From assembly GCA_013115145.1 (NCBI GenBank), contig JAAPAO010000306.1, positions 1 through 41,215 on the forward strand: a stretch of DNA of 41,215 bases, read 5' to 3'. This document shows, in pieces, positions 9,092-22,493 of this stretch. Within the stretch, counting starts at the first letter, position 1; each line of letters opens with the position of its first letter. Under the pieces are notes generated by a model, which worked only from the letters and a program-made list of their open reading frames with translations, did no database searches and had not been told where the DNA came from. Origin of the DNA: Perkinsus chesapeaki (taxonomy: Eukaryota > Perkinsozoa > Perkinsida > Perkinsidae). The position numbers were made by a program, and so were the translations under genes.

Positions 9092-11335
9092 ATGGCATTA
9101 TTATTATCATCTTCTTCTTCCTCGTTGCAACATCGTTTAATGCCATCTCTGTGCTGCCAACCTACTGTTTCCTCTACTACTACCCTATTATTATGCCTAT
9201 TCTATGCTTGTTTATCTGGTTTTGCTTATGGTTATGATTTATCTGTTATATCTGCAGTCCTCCCCGATATTACTTTACATTATAACTTAACATCGACCAC
9301 TAAAAGCCTTGTTGTCACACTATTCTCGATAGGTATGTTAATTGGTAGGGTTTCTGGTGGTATCTTACAAGATACTTTTGGACGTAGGATTGGCCTAGCA
9401 GTAGCTGATATATTTATTATTATATCAGTATCATTAACCTGGGCGTTGGGCCCTATATATTATACATTATTATTAATATGTAGATTATTACTTGGTATCG
9501 GCATCAGCCTTGCATTATTAATAGGATGCACGTATTTATCTGAAATATCCCCACCAAAATGGAGGGGTAGAATGGTTACCTCTCATGAATTATCGGTTTG
9601 TATTGGATCACTTATTGGTTTTACCACCACAGCCTTTACCAATAAAGTAAGATTAAAAATCAAAGGAGCGGTATGAAACATATTGAGAAATATGTCGATT
9701 AGTAAAATAGTTTTCTATTGCGATTATTATCTTCACGTAATGTATAAAATGTAATGTAATTATTTATTGTTAATAAATCTCAAATTCCTTCTTAAAGTGT
9801 TGTTTTCATTAGTCTTGCCTTCTCCTTTATTATAATTATTGTTGTTAGGAGGTCCTGACACCATGGGCATTAATAATAGGCATTGCGGTATTCCCAGCTC
9901 TATTACAGCTAATATTAACGTAATAATATAATTGGTTTTATTGATATTAATACTTTATAGATACTTCCTACCTGAATCACCAAGATGGCTGATAACAATA
10001 GCAAATGGAAGTAATACTATAGACGAGAAGGATAGGAGACTTACACAGTTTAATAAGGTGGTTAAAAGGTAATAAAGGATCTGATAAGGAGGAAGAGGAT
10101 ATATTATTAAAATTGGGTATAAATGTATATATCCTATGCCATTCTATTATTATTGTATATATCATCACATTTTAGATTGGGTTATTCTCTGAATGATGAT
10201 GAAGTTAAGAATATGATTAATTCAAGTACTGAAGATGAAGAGGAAGGAGCAGTAATATTAAAGGGGAGGAGGGGCAGCAGTCGGGTATATGTCAAGGATT
10301 CATTTCAGGTAGCTATCGATAATAATAAAATAACATGGTTAGATCGTTGTATCCATGCCATTAAATATAATAAAAAGGCATTATTATTAACAATAATAGT
10401 GTGTGGTACAGCATCGGCTTGTGGCTTTTATGCCTTTCAATCCTATGCTGCTGATGTTATTGCATTATTAACAGATAGGACTATACAATTTGTACAAGTA
10501 CATTATTTGCCTTATGTTGGCCTTATGAAACTAGCTGGTACAATAGTAGCACTGTTATTGATTGATGGCACTAGGTTGGGGGCTAGAGGTGGTAGAAGGA
10601 AGTTGTTATTAACATCAATAATAGGCATTGCTATAAGTGAAGGAATATTAGCAATATTATTACAAATAGTAATAATAATTATGATAATAATAATATTATA
10701 TATTTATTAATAGGTTAATTCATCGAATAATACAACTACTATACCTGAGGCGGTTGCTATTACTTTATTTTATCTTGTTATATTCTTCTGGAGCATTGGA
10801 TTAGGACCAATATTACTAATGGCTGCTAATGAGTAATAATAAAGGAGAAGAGCATTAGGTGTATTAATAGTATATAGTTATTTCACGACTAGTGTGGTTT
10901 ATATAATAAATACTTATTAGACAATTACTTTCATCATTACTTGATTCAGTTTCATTGCCATTTGATAATAGGTACATGCCAACATTGACCCGAGGTGTTG
11001 GTAATAGTATAGCCTTAACTGTTACATCTATATTTGAGATAGCCTACCAACAAGTATGTAATAATTTATAATATATTTATAATTATAACCTTTAGACATT
11101 TGAAAGTATGTTGTATTCGAGCCCATCTCCTTCCTTGCCATTTTTTATATATTCTATAACATCATTATTATCCTTTGTGGTGTTATTAAAGCTATTACCG
11201 GAGACTAAAGGCTTGACTTTGGAGGATAGCAGCAGTTATGCTATAACAGTTGGCACCGGCACTGGCAATAAGGATGAATGTAATAATATAGAATCTTCGG
11301 GTAGGATTAATAAGATACTTTTCAGGTCGGAATGA
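9092..11335 (+). CDS. Major facilitator superfamily sugar-porter transporter, 7 exons
   Basis: Exons 9092-9646, 9849-9919, 9961-10068, 10176-10668, 10714-10832, 10921-11053 and 11096-11335 join without a frame error to 572 residues. Sugar-porter hallmarks appear in order: GYDLSVISAVLPD in TM1, DTFGRRIGL between TM2 and TM3, RLLLGIGISLALL, YLSEISPPKWRGRM, FLPESPRWL, GRRKLLL in the C-half, and LPETKGLTLED after the last helix. Twelve hydrophobic helices are expected; the enlarged loop in exon 4 (residues around 245-300) is acidic. It probably carries a hexose or polyol across the plasma membrane or an organelle membrane. The mid-gene introns include a TAATAATAA run that would be three stops if retained. 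Substrate not predictable. Confidence 0.9.
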
Positions 11336-11925
11336 GGTCGTTGTCGGTAATGGGTTATTGGATAGAATAAAGAGATTGTTTATCGGTAATAATAGATATA
11401 TGTCAATAAATAATAATAATGATACTAGTGATAATTAATATTTATATTAATTATATTGTGTTATTATAAAAGTACTACTAGTCATTTCATAATACTCGGG
11501 GGAAGGGGGTTAAGCAGTCGAATAAATAATGACCAAGTTAACTTATTATCATAGTTGCTGTTGTACTAATATATAATATACTATTAAATGATAATAAATA
11601 TAATGCATTATTAAATATCTTGTTTTTCTTTGTTCAGGTGGTGGTGGCTGCTGCCGTACTGTACGGCAAGATGGAAAGGAATAAACGTCATAAGTTGCAC
11701 ATTGGAGTTATATTAATTTACTATTACTACTACTTCTCCCTTCTGCCTGCTTTCGCATCATCTGTTACTCTTGTTTTCTTTATTAATAATTATTGTTATT
11801 GTCAATACGTATGGGGGGGGAGGGGGATGTTTGCCGAACTGCTGCTGCTGTCAATCGAAGGTGTTTTTTTGATATCATTGTATAGACGAGTGTTTAATTT
11901 GAATATTAGGTTGTTGTTGTTAATA
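11336..11925. other. Region between transporter and SAS6-like gene
   Basis: An open frame runs from 11620 into the first SAS6-like exon, but its translation is a string of Tyr, Leu and Ile from TTA/TAT triplets and looks like untranslated or intronic DNA. An acceptor-like TTGTTCAG at 11629-11636 could be a 5'-UTR splice or trans-splice site. Confidence 0.35.
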
Positions 11926-13372
11926 ATGTTCAACAACGGTATCAATGGTAATACAGATGAGCTTTTGGATCCATCATTAAACGAAGGTCACCGTATAGTA
12001 TATGATAGGGAGATACCTTTAGAATTAAGAGTTATGGGTAATAATAAAAGAAGAAGGGTTAGTAGTAGTAGTTATTATTATATAATATTATTATTTAAGA
12101 TAATTGTATAATACTGGGGGGTTTGGCTATAGATTGTGAGTAGAATGATGCAGAATATGAGCAAGATATAAGGGACAGATATTGTGTTGTGATGATATGT
12201 TAAGATGTTGTTAACACTTGCTGATGTTTGAGTATCATTTTAATACTGTTGTTGTTATTATCTTCCTTCTTTCCTTTAGGTTCTTCTTGCCCTCCACCTC
12301 CACCTCCTCCAGTTGATGTTGGTACACTGGAAGCTATTAGATGCAAGGTTATGATATTGGGCGAGAATGAGAATAGTTTTAAACATTGCAGAGTTGAATT
12401 AACATCTGAAAATGATATATTCTTTCATTATACACATTCACTTGATGAGATGCAATTTAGTAATATAATAGCCTATAATAGCCTTTAATAGTGGTATTAT
12501 TTAGGGGAGGTACAGGAGGAGCAAAAGTTAATGATAGAATTCAGCGAATATGTTAATGTATTTATTAAGATGTGCAACTCCTGTATAGCAGGTAATAAGA
12601 TCAAAGAGCAGGAGACAATAATAGTGTTAGTAGTGATGATGAGATAGTAGTATTTATTATTCAGAACCACATGCCTTCTTGGGTGTATTGGTAATGACTA
12701 GAGATGGTACTGCTAGATTAGACTTTGTACAGAATATGGAGTAATAGGAGGATGGGAGGAGGAGGAGGTATGGATATAATACTATTAGATATAAATTTAT
12801 TGAACTATTAAGTGCTGAATTTATAGCATCACCAGAGGAGATTATTAAACAACAGATAACATATAGGTAAGTGATAGGAAGGGGGGGAGGGAGGGAGGTA
12901 TACTGTAATAGTACATATAATCCTAGCATCAAGCTAAGATTCCTTTGCTTGAACTCGCTTAAAGATACAAGACCGTTTAAATTATAGTTATCAATAGCAG
13001 ATAATGCGATATATTTACACATCATCATCATCATCGTAATCATTGGTGGTGGTGCCAGATATAATGCTATTAAGAGTAAATTACAAGCATCTCAAAGTAG
13101 ATTACAAGATTTTCAAGCTATAGTTAAATTAAAGAATCCAAGCCTTTTATTACAAATACAAAAAGGTAATATAACACTATTATTATAGTTAATATTATAT
13201 CACAGCAGCATCATCATCATCATCGAATGGTGGTATGATGGTAGTAGGAGGTAATAATAATAATACATCACTATCATCAAGTATGATGATGAGAAGTGGA
13301 GATAATTCCCCTATAGGAGGTAATAATAGAAGTGTTATGTCAAGTAGCAGCATGACCAGGATGATGGCGTAA
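11926..13372 (+). CDS. SAS6L: SAS6-like (SAS6L) protein, 7 exons, no long coiled coil
   Basis: Exons 11926-12037, 12280-12459, 12505-12591, 12665-12740, 12789-12866, 13059-13165 and 13206-13372 join in frame to 268 residues. The SAS-6 N-terminal head domain is clear: CRVELTSENDIFFHYTHSLD, EEQKLMIEFSEYVNVFIKM, GVLVMTRDGTARLDFVQ, EYKFIELLSAEFIASPEE, then a short helix with KNPSLLLQIQK. Canonical SAS-6, the cartwheel protein of the centriole, follows this with a long coiled coil. Here only a Ser/Asn/Met-rich tail remains, as in SAS6-like proteins of alveolates and kinetoplastids, which locate to the apical complex or basal plate. The first exon (YDREIPLELRVMG) is conserved in type, but the exact start is uncertain because the upstream frame stays open. 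Confidence 0.85.
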
Positions 13373-13650
13373 CGTTAATAATTAATATTAATATTAATTT
13401 GTTGGGTTTTATCATTATAATATTTTTATGGGAATGTTATAGTGTTAAGTTATCCAATAGTTATCCAAGGCTATCATCATAAGGAGAAGATGATGATGAT
13501 GATGACCAACAGCAGCAGTAGCAGTGGGAATTGGTGGATAAGAAGTGTCTTATATAGTAGTGTATAATAGTGTTATCATTATGAAGTGGTAGTAAATGAT
13601 GACACTACACCTATTAAGAATTTAGGCTTTATTTTACAATATAATGATAA

Positions 13651-16600
13651 ATGAGAGTATTGTCAATATCATCACCGGGTAGAAGGAGAAGGCCAACATC
13701 ATCGTCATCATCAGCATTAATATTGAACCATAATAATTTAATAAATATTACTATTGGTGGTATCATATATGTTATATTATTAATAATGTAATATTATATA
13801 ATAGTGTATAATATTATTAATAATAATATTAATACGTAGATATGTATCATATAGGCTCAGCAGTTCTGATAATGATGAAGATATTAATTATAATAATATA
13901 AATGTAAGATTACTGTAGATTATTATTATTGTGGTGATGATGATGAATAGTAATAATAATGTTAATAATAATAGATAGGCCTTCGAGGGGGACAGAATGT
14001 TGCACAATTACATACCACAACAACAACAGTAGTAGTAGGTTTGTTGATGGATAAGGTAATTAATAATACGAAGGTTAAGGCTTACTTTAATAGTAAAGTA
14101 ATAATCAGGATGATGATGAAGAGGATGATAATAATACAATAATACTAAGAGATAATAATGTAATGATTGTAAGTATGTATTATTATTACAGTATATATAA
14201 TCTTAGATAGCAACAACCTATAACAAGAACAACAACCATACGACAGCAACTACAACAACAAGAAGAAGAAGAACAGGGATGCAGCAGCAGCAGCAGACTA
14301 GTATACATGATGATAATAATAAGGTTGTTATATTTAATAATAATACTTAATAAGGGCCCTATGATTGATTAGGATACATTATTATTATCAAATGATAATA
14401 TTACTTCTGTTGGGGGGTGTAATAATATTATGATGATGTATATTACGATATTACCATTTATATTTATTATTAGGTATATATAATAAATATTTATCTAGAT
14501 ATCTGGGGGAATATGCTGCTGGTGATTCAACTATATATAATACAATTAATGATGCTATTAATAAATGTAATGTACTTGGGTATTATTGTAAAGGAATAAC
14601 CTGTATTAATAATAAGGATATAAATGATGAATGTAAGGAGGAGGGGAAGGAGGAGGGGAAGGAGGAGGGGAAGGAGGAGGGAATTATATTAACATCACTA
14701 TTATTATTATTATTATTATCTTATACAATGATGATGATGATGCTACTCTAACTATCCACGATAATGTCGGATATTATTAATTTCAATGTTTAATTAAGAT
14801 AGTAATACATTATTAATATAAGGTACGGTTCGTGCTGGCACACCATACCTTGCAGTATCTAATGATAATGAGATAAGTTATGTTAAATATAATTGTACTA
14901 ATAATATAGGAGGATTATTGGTAATAATAATATTAAAAATAATAACTAAAGCTCTATTATCAGGCACCAGATGGTGGTGGTGGTGAGGTTAAAAAGGATA
15001 TTACGAAAGGTAATGGTAATCATAGTATATTGAAGAATAGTGCAATAGTGGTAATATTGTCATATGATAATGGGGAAGTTGGTATTAGATTATGGCACAT
15101 AATAGGGAACAATATTTAAGTGCATGTTTAAGTTCATTATTAAGCCAGAATGATATTGATCTATTCACAGTGTAATAATAATTATTAGTTGTTATTATTA
15201 TTATTAATGTTGTTGTTATTAGATATGTATCAATTGATGATAATAATGCATTTAATAAAATGGACGATATTATAAAGGAAAAGGAAAAACAATTTAATAG
15301 ACATATTGGTAATGTTATTGTGAATAAATAACAACAGCAATACAGTTACTATTAACAGAAGGCTTCTTCTTCTGTCTTTTCTTGTTATTGTGAATATTAT
15401 TTTTCTAATAACTATATATGGATAGAGTGATCTACTTTTACTTGACTACAGTTACGGAGGATATATGATTTAGATAACATCGTCGTCGTCATCATCATCA
15501 GATACATTCTTTCTTGGCCTCCTCCTCCTCCTTCATCATACTTAGGTATATGGCATAAGCCACCACCTCCTTCATTGATGATGATGAATAGAGCATATGA
15601 TAGTTTATCTAGTATAATGATATCATCACATTATCAATATGCACTTAATAATGTATATACCATACATGGACATGATTATGCAATATTTATTGAAGATGAT
15701 TTAATACTAGCTCACGACTTCTTAAAATTATTTATTCATAATGCTTGGTAGTAGTATAATATAAAGTATCTATTATTATACCACCACTGTTTATTATTAT
15801 TAGGTTATTAAATGTAGATGATACATTATACTGTATAAGTGCATGGAATGATAATGGTTTTAAAGAGTATGTTAATAATAATAGTGTATTATATAGGACT
15901 AACTTCTTCCCTGGTTTGGGGTGGATGGCTAATATTAGTATGTGGTATAGAATTAAAGATAAATGGCCAATAGCACCAACTACAGGATGGGATCATTGGA
16001 TGAGATTAAGTAATAATAATAATAGGGATGGTAAAATAATAGGGATACATAACATTATTAATATAAGTATTTACTACTTAACCACCACCACCATCACCGC
16101 CTTTAGTGGATGAAGTAGATAATAGTATGACGAATTAAGAATGATATATTAATAGTAGTATTATTAACTTAATATTATTATTATCCCATACTTTTATATA
16201 TTTTATTATGGCACTATTATTAACTAGAATTATTTAATAATAATTACTCTACCTAATTAGTGACTGGGAGGGTGAATTATCATTTAAAAGCTTAGTAACA
16301 TCATCATCATCATCCTCCTTCTCTTCCTCCTGCTGTCATGCTTTATATCAATATTATAATAATAGGTACCACTCATGACGGTAGGGAATGTATCTATCCA
16401 GAGGTACCTAGAACTAAGCATACAGCAATAGAGGGATCTAATGTACATATTAATGATCAAACTAATATATATGATAGAATGGTATTAAGTGATGGCAGCA
16501 GCAGTAATATAGAGAAAGATAAGTGGTTTGGATATAATATGATAGTAAAACAATATGATGATGATTTAAAGGATATTATTAATAAATCTAATATTATTAA

Positions 16601-17840
16601 TATTGATGATTTACAAAGGGTATTGGACAATAAGGAAGGGATAAGCAACAGCAACAGCAGCAGCAACAGCAGCTATATTGTAATAATGATACAGCTATAT
16701 CAACATCATAATACATAATCATATATGGATGAATGGTTATGGTTATATAGTATAATTGTTATTAATCAATATACTATCTCTCCCTACTCCTATTCCTACT
16801 ATTCATCATAGTCTTATGTATCTTACTTGATATTACTCATATTATAGTTATATGCTCATCATCATCATCATCACCACATAGGCCGTTATTAATATTATTC
16901 ATGTATAATGATATTATTGTGATACTACTACCCGTATATCATATTTATACGTATAAAGTATCGGGTCGTCTTATGGGTATAATAATATTAGTTATTATTA
17001 GATACCATATATGAGAGAAGAGTATCCAATAATACAACAGAAGCTTAACTTATTTCCTAATTATTTTAGAGGACAACATAAAGGACTTGTTATTATTAAA
17101 TTATATAATGCTCGAATACGGTATTAATACCAGGTTCGATCCCTGGTAGAGGTATTTTATTATTAGATTAATATTTATTGATCGTCGTAAAGGAGGTGAA
17201 TGGTTATTACCTTATAATAATATAGCATTAACACCACCAGCTGATATGATATATATAACAGGAGCAAGAGGTATGTCATGTCATGAGGCATGCGAAGAAG
17301 GAGGAGGAGAAGGGGGGAGATATGTATGTAAAGATGATTTAATAGAATATGGTAATGATTGTAATATAATGTAATAATAATAATTATTATAATAATATAT
17401 AAGTTGATAATACTAAGGTTATCTTACTTCCCATGTGAACAAGGATGCGGTCATCAATTAGGATTGGAGTTGCCAGCTTATGTAAGAATATCATGCCGCC
17501 AAGGTGGTGGTGGTGGTGTGATTAAACAGTAAAAAGACGGCTAGAGGAGCTAGAAGAGGAGGAATGATAATTTATTACTTTGTGAATAAATATTTATCGT
17601 AGTTGCTATTACGAACTAAGTAAGCCACGTAGTAGATAAGTTTTATCAAATCCAATACGGTTAATGAATGAAACGGTTGATCGATAATATTATCTCTTCT
17701 TCCTGGTGTGATAGTGGTGGTAGGTGATGGATGGTTCATTACAAACATATGGACAATGTTTAATAACAGATCATGGTCAACCGGCATGTGCTGCAAAACA
17801 TGTATCAACAGCAAGGATGTGTACATGTATTAATAAATAA
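13651..17840 (+). CDS. GT13 family N-acetylglucosaminyltransferase (MGAT1/POMGnT1-like), multi-exon
   Basis: A short cytosolic basic segment and one TM anchor (INITIGGIIYVILLI) in exon 13651-13787 give the type II topology of Golgi glycosyltransferases. Clear early exons are 13840-13903, 13975-14055 and 14109-14168. Catalytic GT13 blocks follow: REQYLSACLSSLLSQ (about 15103), FIEDDLILAHDFLKLF with the metal-binding EDD (about 15690), CISAWNDNGF (about 15837), RTNFFPGLGWMA (about 15895), GWDHWMR (about 15986) and GRECIYPEVPRT (about 16380). A Cys-rich tail (SCHEAC near 17280, CEQGCGH near 17435, final exon about 17740-17840 ending CTCINK) closes the gene. GT13 enzymes add beta-1,2-GlcNAc to mannose on N-glycans or O-mannose. 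Some middle exon borders are unresolved. Confidence 0.8.
14635..14682 (+). repeat. 12-bp tandem repeat encoding KEEG units
   Basis: Four near-perfect copies of AAGGAGGAGGGG. In the frame of the preceding GT13 exon they encode a run of Lys-Glu-Glu-Gly units. The 12-bp period keeps the frame. Confidence 0.8.
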
Positions 17841-18382
17841 TATCATTTCTAATATCATCATATTATTGAGTTGTAATAATAAAGGTTGGTTATTATAATA
17901 ATACAGTTTATGCTTTATAACTTTTAATAATAATATTGTTATTGTTCGTATTGAGCATATTATAAAATGTAAAGTTATTATTATTGATTCCTTCGTCAAG
18001 AAGTAGAATGTTATATAATTAATGATATTCTTAATTATGTTTTAATATATAATTATTATTAATCTTTATAGTTGACTATATTATGTTGTATATACAGTAA
18101 TATTATTACATTCCAAATCCATTTGATGTCATCATCAACAGATCTAACTATGATGACATATGACCAGCAGCAGCAGGAGGAGGATGATGACATACCATCG
18201 ACTATAGACTTCTTGGGGGTAGTATGATAATTAATGATAAGTATAGAAGAATACGGTATAAATGTATTAGCCAAACCATGCATTAATGCAACCATTACAG
18301 AAGGCATTATTAGACAGGATGATGAGGAAGGTTAATAGGATAAGTATATTATTAAAGTAATGGTGTTAGCGGAGGGAGCGGT
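17841..18382. other. Spacer between GT13 and CCDC40-like genes
   Basis: Likely holds the promoter and 5' exons of the next gene. Two open pieces look coding on + (18127-18218, an acidic Gln/Asp-rich segment beginning MSSSTDL, and about 18241-18330, containing GINVLAKPCINATITEG), but their phases do not connect cleanly to the exon at 18383. Opposite-strand frames 17575-18307 are shadows of these and of the GT13 last exon. Confidence 0.4.
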
Positions 18383-21300
18383 ATGAATATTGATGGGATT
18401 GATAGGGATAAAGAGGAAGAGAATAGAAGATTAAGTCGATATAGGGAGGACTTAGGCAGTCAGTTATATACATTTCAACAACAATTAGGGACATTACAGA
18501 CAAGTATTGAAGATGCTAATAATAATAGGAATAATAAAGATGATGAAGGTAGTAGTATTATGAGTATTGTTAATACAGTACTAGATGATGATGATGTTGT
18601 TATTGGTGTTATTGTTAGTGAGGATAATAAAAGATAAATTAGAAGGTTTAATACAGGAATATGACGAATCTAATAAAGATATGAATAAACAAATAGTATT
18701 ATTGGATAAAGCAAGAGATGAAAGGAATGAGGTAAATTATATATTAACTAGTACGCCATGCTTAGGATGAGGAGGTTTATACATATCCTATTAATAGATT
18801 CAATTCTCGCTGGTTCGATTGCCATGTCTGGCATTTTTATAATGATGATGATGTATTGCTGTTGTTGTTGTTATTAGGTATTACATGTATTAGATCAACT
18901 TAAAGGTTATAGAGATAATATAGAAGGTTATATAGCATTAAAGAAGAGGGAGGCATATAAAGGGGAAGATAATATACAAATAGTAGAAAAGGATAAGTTA
19001 GAGCAAGATGTAGGGAAAGTATGGTATAGAGAGTAGAGGGGGTTTATGGTGGATTAATAATAGTTACTAATAGATGATTTAAATAGAAGGATTAAAGTAG
19101 ATTCAGAGAAATTGATATTATTAGAAGGACAGATAGAAGTACAAATAAAGGAAAGAGATGGAGCTAAAGCAATGATAAGGTAAAGAGGGAGTGAGGTTGA
19201 TGTATTAGAATACAGTATTTATTATTATAAATTAATTGTTATTGTTAATACCTCCTCTTCCTCTTCCATTAATATATTGTTGTTGTTGTTTTCAGGGATG
19301 CACTAGAGGCCTTAAATGATATAAATGGCGAAAGAAAGATAATAAAACAACAGGTAGAGGGGAAAGGGGTTGGAGGAGGAGGAGGGAGGGAATAGTTTAT
19401 TATTAGATTATACTATGTATAGAAGTATTATAGTATAATTAATGTTCACAATGAATAATAATATGATTAATTATATAATACAATAACGTGTTGTCATCTA
19501 CTATTACTACTACTTATTAGGTTGGTAATAATTATATAGGAATAAGAAAGAGAGATGAGACTATGCAAAAGATGATGGAAGAGACTAATAATATAACAGC
19601 TAATATATTGAGTAATACACATTAATTAGGGTAGATTGATGATAGATAATAATAATAAGGTATGGATACAGAGGAAAGGAATATAGGGAAGGTGGTAGTA
19701 AAGAAAAGGGGGATAGAGGAGATGTTACAGGGGCATGTTATAAAGAATAAATATGAGATAATGCAACTTAAAGGGTTAATAGAAGGAGGGGAGAGGAATA
19801 AGGTTAATATGACAGAGGAGTATGATATGTTAAATAAGTCATTATTAAGTATTAATAATGATAATAATGCATTGGATGGTATTAAGGATAGATATAATAA
19901 AGAATATAATAATATAGAAAAGTAATACCATTTAGGAGATGATAGGGAATTATCATTATTATATAATATAATCATATTAACCACTATTACATATATATAT
20001 TATTTCAGGGACATTGAAAAGATAAACAGAGAGATTAATAGTATTGGTGAAGGCATATTAGAGCATATAGGACAAGAGACAACTATTGATAGAAATACTA
20101 TAAATACAATTAAAGGTAGTAGTAGTAGTTATAGGAAAGATGGACGGTATGGAAGATGGTGATGTTGTTGTGCACGCTGATAGAGGCAAAAGATGTCGAA
20201 GAGAATAATATTAAAAAGGAAGGTGATATAGCATTAGCACAGAATGATAGAGCGAGAGGAGTAGTGGATGTTATTAATATTAAAGTAATAAGACTGTATA
20301 AGGGTTGTTAATAATAATGTAGTGTAATGGCTATATAGGCACATAATAATGTATTAGCTGATAGGATACAGGAATTAGAAGGGGGATTAATAGAGATGGA
20401 GGAGATATCTGATAAGTAATAAATGATGACGTGAAGGATGTATGTTAATAATTATTATCAGATACGAGGAAGATATAATAAAGAGGATGAGGCAAATAGA
20501 TAAAAAACAATTGATGGTTGAAAGATTAAATAAAGAATATGATGATAAAAGGAATAGTTTTGCCGATGTTGCAGCTGAGGAGGCAGAAGCATTAGGGCCA
20601 TTAGAAGCTAAGATAAGGGGATTGAGGAATATGGTATGGATAGAGAAAAGAGGAAGAGGAGGGAGGGTGATGTTGTTATTGTTGGTAGATTGATGAATGT
20701 CGACGGAAAAGTGATGAAATGCAAAAGAAATGGATTATAACACAGAGTGAACTGAGAGAGATAAATGATAATGAGGATGATATTAAAGAAAGATGTGACA
20801 TATTAAATACTAAAATAATAGTAATAACAACACCACCACTGGGCGGGTGGGGGGTAGGGTATTAAATATAGTAACTCTAAGGTTGGGGAATATAGTATTA
20901 CTTAAACCGGCCGGCGTATAGTCGTTAATAATGAGATTAGATTAATGATGTTGATATGATTGGTATTATAGGTGTTGGAGGAGAAATATAGGAGATTAGA
21001 AGGTGCAATAAAGAGGAGAGTTGATGAAGGTAAGATATGTAAAAAGGAGATAATACAATTAAGAGAGGATATGGTGAAGATTAATAAAAGTAGTGGAGGG
21101 AGCGGTATGATAAGGGTAATGATGTTATTAGAAATTGGGGAATATAGGAAAAAAGAGGGTATAGTTAATAATGAGTTAAAGGATGTTGAAGGGGATATTG
21201 CTAATAGATTGATTATATTAGAGGATAATAAAAGTAATAATAGGTATTAATTGTGGTTATAGTGATAATAATGGTGTTATTGTTGTTAGGTAAAACATAT

Positions 21301-22404
21301 AAGGCAGTTAAAGATAGTAAAGAGAAGAGTATTGAATTAGAAGAGGAATTAATAGAAAGTGAGAGACAACTTGCACAATGGGAGAAGAAGATTAAACTAG
21401 AGGAAGTAACGATAATAATAATATATTATTATTAAGTGCTATTGTTATTAGGAGCTACAAGCCAGTCTAGACCCTAATGTTGGACAGTCAGAGATAGGGG
21501 CAATGAAGAAGGAGATACATAGGATGGAATTAAGATATAGGCAGTTGATAAGGAGACAAGAGGAGATGGTTAAAGAGATGACAAGAGCTGTAGAAAAGAG
21601 GGATATTATTGAATTAAAATATGAAGGGGGAAAGAATGATAATAGAAATACTAGAATAAAGAAGGATATTAATACTAATAGGAATATATTAGGTTTACAG
21701 AGAAAATTAAATGTAATAATAATTAAGTAGGATGATAATAATGATGATGATGATGTTAGTCTATGAGTGAGGCAGTGACAATGGTTGATGTTGATATGAA
21801 GGAAAAGGAAGGAAAGATAATAACAACAACAGAACAGATAAGAGATTTAAATGAAGTATTAAATGGTACAGATGAGGAGGCTGGAATGATGTTAAAAGAG
21901 GTATTAATAATAATAATAATTATAATTATATGGTTATGATGATGATAAGGTATGCGAAGGGATAGTTAGGAAAGGTAGACAATTTAGTGAAGTAGTTGGT
22001 ATTCAACATGAAACAAGAAGATTAGAGAAATGGGCTAATAAATTAGGAAAGTCAACAAAAGGTAGGAATAGTTACATAGTTATTGTTATTATAGTTTATT
22101 AAGATAATGTTAGATGATAATAATATTAGTATTAACGGCACTGGTGAAGGATCAGCAATTGATGCACAAAGGAGACAGTTATTAACATATCAAGAAGGAA
22201 TACATAATATATTAATAGATATGGCTGATAGGTGAGATGGTGTTAGTGGTGTTGGTGGAGGTGGTGTAGGTGGTGGAGGTAATATTATTGAATAGATACC
22301 CGACATTACAAGAAGCATGGTCTGAACTTATTGATTGGTCAATGGAAAATAATGATATAATAAAAACAACAACAACAAGAACAACTGGCGAATATTCATC
22401 ATGA
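18383..22404 (+). CDS. Large coiled-coil protein, CCDC40/FAP172-like, many exons
   Basis: A chain of short exons encodes almost pure coiled coil. Clear ones are 18383-18548, 18634-18731, 18878-19018, about 19067-19179, then segments near 19297, 19520, 19655-19921, 20010, 20180, 20340, 20460-20630, 20710, 20970, 21290, 21450-21715, 21770, 21950, 22140 and 22300. The first four joins, and the one near 19610-19657, were checked and keep frame. The block SEIGAMKKEIHRMELRYR, then LIRRQEEMVKEMTRAVEKRD (about 21490-21605), resembles the conserved C-terminal part of CCDC40. With CCDC39, that protein forms the 96-nm ruler along axonemal doublets and positions dynein arms and radial spokes. Start and stop are uncertain: upstream exons may exist, and an alternative frame at the end stops near 22443. 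Other long coiled-coil families cannot be excluded. Confidence 0.6.
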
Positions 22405-22493
22405 ATATGATAATGAGCAAGTTGTGGTTATTATTATTAAATGTTGAGTTAATAAATAGTAAACACAAAGACATAACAGAAGGGAAGAAACGT

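Noticed and set aside
10831-10843. TAATAATAA as in-frame stops or as a 12-nt micro-intron in the transporter
   Set aside because: A normal 88-nt intron from 10833 to 10920 fits both phases and removes it, so neither a pseudogene nor an extreme micro-intron is needed.
12657-13043. 128-codon minus-strand ORF
   Set aside because: It lies over SAS6-like exons and a 192-nt intron; the + strand has clear family motifs.
14090-14108. An 11-nt intron GTAATAATCAG in the GT13 gene
   Set aside because: Splicing from 14056 to the same acceptor gives a 53-nt intron with matching phases.
17100-17160. tRNA gene suggested by CCAGG-TTCGATC-CCTGG
   Set aside because: The T arm is perfect, but there is no matching acceptor or D arm upstream, and it lies inside the GT13 gene, probably in an intron.
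17575-18307. A minus-strand gene of three open frames
   Set aside because: The + strand of 17740-17840 reads as the Cys-rich last exon of the GT13 gene, and the minus frames are hydrophobic triplet-driven shadows.
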